From an uncultured Acidimicrobiales bacterium (lineage in GTDB: Bacteria; Actinomycetota; Acidimicrobiia; Acidimicrobiales; UBA10347), in assembly GCA_937942965.1 (NCBI GenBank), contig CALDGN010000197.1, positions 1-7,322 on the forward strand: a stretch of DNA of 7,322 nt. Reading direction: 5' to 3'. Numbering within the stretch: the first letter of the stretch is position 1; each line of letters starts with the position of its first letter. Of this stretch, positions 4,644 to 7,322 are shown piece after piece. Made by a program: the position numbers and the translations under genes. Under the pieces are notes generated by a model. It did no database searches. It saw only the letters and a program-made list of their open reading frames with translations, and was not told the origin of the DNA.

Positions 4644-6374
4644 CTAATCGACGCTCGGCAGGCGGGGGCCGCCGATGCGTACGTCCTCGCGCCGTCGCGT
4701 CACGCCGGTGCCATCCAGGTGCGCCAACAACGGGAGCGCGTACTTGCGCGACGTATCCCATGCCGTACGAACATCGCTCACCGTGACACCGTCGGGTTGT
4801 CCCTGTAGCAAGGTGGCGACGGCCAGCGCTGCGGCTTCGATCGCCTCGGCGGCGAAGAAGATGCCATCGCTTTGCACCACGAGACCGCGACGCACGAGCT
4901 CGCGGACCTCGCCGCGGTCGTAACGGTCAGGGCCGGGCGGCTCGAAGGGCGACTCGCGAAGCGCGGCCAGGAACGGATGATCTCGCAGCTTGTCGACCGC
5001 ATCGACCTTGCGAACATGGGTGCCGTCGACGCCTACATCTTCGAGCAGGTCGAGCATCGCGCGGTCACGCTCGTTCAGTTCGGCAAGTGGAAGTCCGAGC
5101 CCTTCGGCGGCGTCGATGCGTTCGGCCAGTGCTGCCAGGTCGGCTTCGAGGACGGACGGTTCGACGATCCAGTTACCGACGTTCGGTTCGCGGCGCTCGC
5201 CGGTCAGTAGCTCGAGATGCTCCAGCTCGACCCAGCCGCGCTCTGCGATGACTCGGTCGACCGAGCGATCGGGTGCCGCCTGCGAAGCGCGAGTCACAGG
5301 CTCGATGTCGAGGATCTCGCCGCCACCGATCGTCTCGCTGCGTCCGCTCTCTCGGAGAACGAACCGGTCGCCGGGCAACATCGGATAGGGCGCACCGAGA
5401 CGCAAGCGAATCGAGCCTTCGGTGCCAGGAACGATCTCATCGGGGCCGAGAACGCGCAGATGGGCGGGGTGCTCGCCCGAACCGAGATAGACGACGTGGG
5501 CCCCTCGACGAGAGACCGCATGGTCGAGATCATCGAGGACCGAGAGGCGGGCGTCGAACACTGCCGACGAGAACCACTGTCCGGCGCGGACGATCACATC
5601 GCCGCGGCGAACTTCGTCGTGGGAAACGCCACCAAGGTTGAGCGCCACCCGGTTGCCAGGGGTGACCGTGTCGAGTGACGCGTGCAGGCTCTGGATCGCT
5701 CGAACTCGCACCGAGCGTGCGCCCGGTTCCACGATCAGCTCGTCGTCGACCGAGAGTGATCCGCCGGTCAGCGTGCCGGTCACGACCGTGCCGCTGCCCT
5801 TGGCCGCAAAGCTGCGGTCGATCCAGAGACGAGGACGGTGAAGGTCTTCAGCCTGCGGTGTCGCATCGAGCACTTGATCGAGCGCAGCGCGCAGATCGTC
5901 GAGGCCGGCGCCGCTGATCGAATCGACGGGCACGATCGGCGCGTCGGCGAGAAAGGTGCCTTCGAGATGCTCGGCGACATCGAGCTCGGCGAGCTCGAGC
6001 GTCTCGGCGTCGACGAGGTCCTTCTGGGTCAGCGCCACGATGCCGTGCTCAACGTTGAGCAGTTCCAAGATGCGGAGGTGTTCTTCGCTCTGCGGCATCC
6101 AGCTTTCGACGGCACTGACGACGAACATGCAGGCATCGACGGCCCCAACGCCTGCCAGCATGTTCTTCAAGAAGCGAACGTGGCCGGGAACGTCGATGAT
6201 CGCAACGGTTCGGCCGCTCGGCAGCTTCGTCGAGGCGAAACCGAGATCGATCGTAAGCCCGCGCTCACGTTCTTCGTCGAATCGATCGGGGTTCGTGCCG
6301 GTCAACGCGGTGACGAGCGTGGACTTGCCGTGGTCGACGTGGCCAGCCGTCGAGATGACGTGGCTTGCGCTCAT
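4644..6374 (-). CDS. selB: Selenocysteine-specific translation elongation factor SelB
   Basis: A 576-residue translational GTPase that carries selenocysteinyl-tRNA(Sec) to the ribosome at UGA codons marked by a SECIS hairpin. Visible marks: P-loop GHVDHGKS (11-18), switch I RGLTIDLGF (38-46), DVPGH (61-65), TQKD in the G4 position (116-119), SWMPQSEEHL (91-100), domain 2 start with KGSGTVVTGTLTGG (192-205), and C-terminal winged-helix repeats. The last of these reads TVSDVRTAWDTSRKYALPLL (531-550) followed by HLDGTGVTRR; it is the part that binds the mRNA hairpin in characterised SelB proteins. The length is normal for the family. Its ATG overlaps the selA stop as ATGA, with no ribosome site of its own, so translation is probably coupled to selA. 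It converges with whiB. The assignment is very firm. Confidence 0.97.
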   Translation of the reverse strand: MSASHVISTAGHVDHGKSTLVTALTGTNPDRFDEERERGLTIDLGFASTKLPSGRTVAIIDVPGHVRFLKNMLAGVGAVDACMFVVSAVESWMPQSEEHLRILELLNVEHGIVALTQKDLVDAETLELAELDVAEHLEGTFLADAPIVPVDSISGAGLDDLRAALDQVLDATPQAEDLHRPRLWIDRSFAAKGSGTVVTGTLTGGSLSVDDELIVEPGARSVRVRAIQSLHASLDTVTPGNRVALNLGGVSHDEVRRGDVIVRAGQWFSSAVFDARLSVLDDLDHAVSRRGAHVVYLGSGEHPAHLRVLGPDEIVPGTEGSIRLRLGAPYPMLPGDRFVLRESGRSETIGGGEILDIEPVTRASQAAPDRSVDRVIAERGWVELEHLELLTGERREPNVGNWIVEPSVLEADLAALAERIDAAEGLGLPLAELNERDRAMLDLLEDVGVDGTHVRKVDAVDKLRDHPFLAALRESPFEPPGPDRYDRGEVRELVRRGLVVQSDGIFFAAEAIEAAALAVATLLQGQPDGVTVSDVRTAWDTSRKYALPLLAHLDGTGVTRRREDVRIGGPRLPSVD

Positions 6375-7322
6375 GAGGTCGGCAGGCTCGCGAGCGCCGT
6401 GGCGATCATGGCGTCGTCGTCAGGGTCGACCGTTCGCAGGTCTAACAGCGTCTGCTGATCCTGGACGCGAGCGATGATTGGTGGCTCGTGCGTGCGCAGG
6501 GCCTCGGTGTGATCTCCGTCGAGACGAACGCCAGCAGATGGGATCTCGATCGTCGGCAACGTGCCGCCACCGGGCACCGACATGAGGTCGACCACGGTGC
6601 CCGCACCGAGAGCCTCTGCCCGAGCTCGTAGATCGGCGGGGCGCTGCGCTGCCATCTTCCAGAACGGGATCGCTTGGCCGTCACGGTTCAGGTAGGCCAG
6701 CGCGAGTTCTTGCAGCGCGCTGAGCACGAGGCCGCCAGGGCGGAATGCGCGGGCGAGGGGATGCGATGCGCATGCGGCAACGAGGTCGGCCCGGCCAGCG
6801 ATGATGCCGGCCTGAGGTCCGCCGAGCAGCTTGTCGCCGGAGAAGCAGACGAGGTCTGCGCCAGCAGCGAGTGTCTGCTTCGCGGCTGGTTCGTCCGCAA
6901 GCCAATTTGGAGGCCCATCGTCGAGCCACGGGCAGGCGGCGTCGAGCAGGCCGCTTCCGATGTCACACACCAACGGGACATCGAGCCCAGCGAGCTGGGG
7001 GACCGTCGGCGCTTCGGTAAAGCCCACGATCTTGTAGTTCGACTGATGCACGAGGAGGGCGACGGCGATGTCGGCGTCTTCGTCATTCACCGCTCGCTCG
7101 AAGTCAGACGCGCGCGTGCGGTTCGTGGTGCCAACACCGTGCAGGCGAGCACCGCTCTGTTCGATGACATCGGGCACACGGAAGCCGCCGCCGATCTCGA
7201 CGAGCTCGCCTCGGGACACGGCCACGCTTCGCCCGGCCGCAAGGCCAGCCATCGCCAGCGTCACGGCGGCGGCGCAGTTGTTCACGATGAGCGCAGCTTC
7301 GGTCTCACACAAGCGTGCGTAG
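6371..7322 (-). CDS. selA: L-seryl-tRNA(Sec) selenium transferase SelA (N-terminus cut by window edge)
   Basis: A PLP enzyme that converts seryl-tRNA(Sec) to selenocysteinyl-tRNA(Sec) with selenophosphate. About 317 C-terminal residues are present. The frame is still open at the right edge (YAR precedes the TTG at 7312), so that TTG is not the start, and by comparison with the E. coli protein roughly 130-150 residues lie outside. Diagnostic stretches: ALIVNNCAAAV, AVSRGELVEIGGGFRVPDV, VGTTNRT, HQSNYKIVGFTE, CDIGSGLLD and FSGDKLLGGPQAGI. The Lys of the last motif (codon 6830-6832) should form the Schiff base with PLP. The order selA-selB with a 4-base overlap is a classic operon. A bacterial SelA needs SelD and tRNA-Sec; both are absent from this window and may lie beyond the right edge or elsewhere. 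Confidence 0.97.
   Translation of the reverse strand, partial: YARLCETEAALIVNNCAAAVTLAMAGLAAGRSVAVSRGELVEIGGGFRVPDVIEQSGARLHGVGTTNRTRASDFERAVNDEDADIAVALLVHQSNYKIVGFTEAPTVPQLAGLDVPLVCDIGSGLLDAACPWLDDGPPNWLADEPAAKQTLAAGADLVCFSGDKLLGGPQAGIIAGRADLVAACASHPLARAFRPGGLVLSALQELALAYLNRDGQAIPFWKMAAQRPADLRARAEALGAGTVVDLMSVPGGGTLPTIEIPSAGVRLDGDHTEALRTHEPPIIARVQDQQTLLDLRTVDPDDDAMIATALASLPTS

Noticed and set aside
7310..7312. TTG codon as the selA start
   Set aside because: The frame stays open to the window edge, and a start here would delete the N-terminal third of SelA that the family requires.

Overview
This GC-rich window most likely comes from an actinobacterium. The evidence is a WhiB-type iron-sulfur regulator, TANNNT-type -10 elements including one that fits a leaderless start, and a receiver/STAS signalling pair of the kind I associate with Acidimicrobiia. 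The class-level placement is an inference from protein resemblance and was not tested by any search. Almost all of the window is explained by eight protein genes, two of them cut by the window edges, and one tRNA.

Left part (1-1840): a DUF3626-family gene runs leftward off the window edge. It has no stop codon inside the window. A 115-base divergent promoter region separates it from a rightward DoxX-like integral membrane protein. A perfect hairpin then lies between that gene and a leftward tRNA-Pro(CGG).

Middle part (1840-4230): a leftward single-domain receiver (response-regulator) gene and a rightward STAS anti-anti-sigma-type gene diverge from a short shared control region. That region holds a leaderless-type -10 element and a perfect 15-base dyad on the receiver start codon. 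The STAS gene is followed 10 bases later by an NfeD-family membrane protein. Its signal peptide, five membrane segments and OB domain are intact, but its ClpP-like protease domain looks catalytically dead. After it come a long terminator-like hairpin and, overlapping it, an inverted pair of DnaA-box-like 9-mers.

Right part (4230-7322): a small WhiB-family gene with a GTG start runs rightward and ends in a strong hairpin. It converges on a leftward selA-selB pair with ATGA-overlapping genes. SelA converts seryl-tRNA(Sec) to selenocysteinyl-tRNA(Sec), and SelB delivers that tRNA to recoded UGA codons, so the organism very probably makes selenoproteins. No tRNA-Sec, selD or selenoprotein gene is visible here. 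SelA is cut at its N-terminus by the right edge.

I found no CRISPR array, transposon or defence island. The observations most worth following are the degenerate NfeD protease, the inverted DnaA-like boxes upstream of whiB, the dyad-marked leaderless start of the receiver gene, and the uncharacterised DUF3626 protein.
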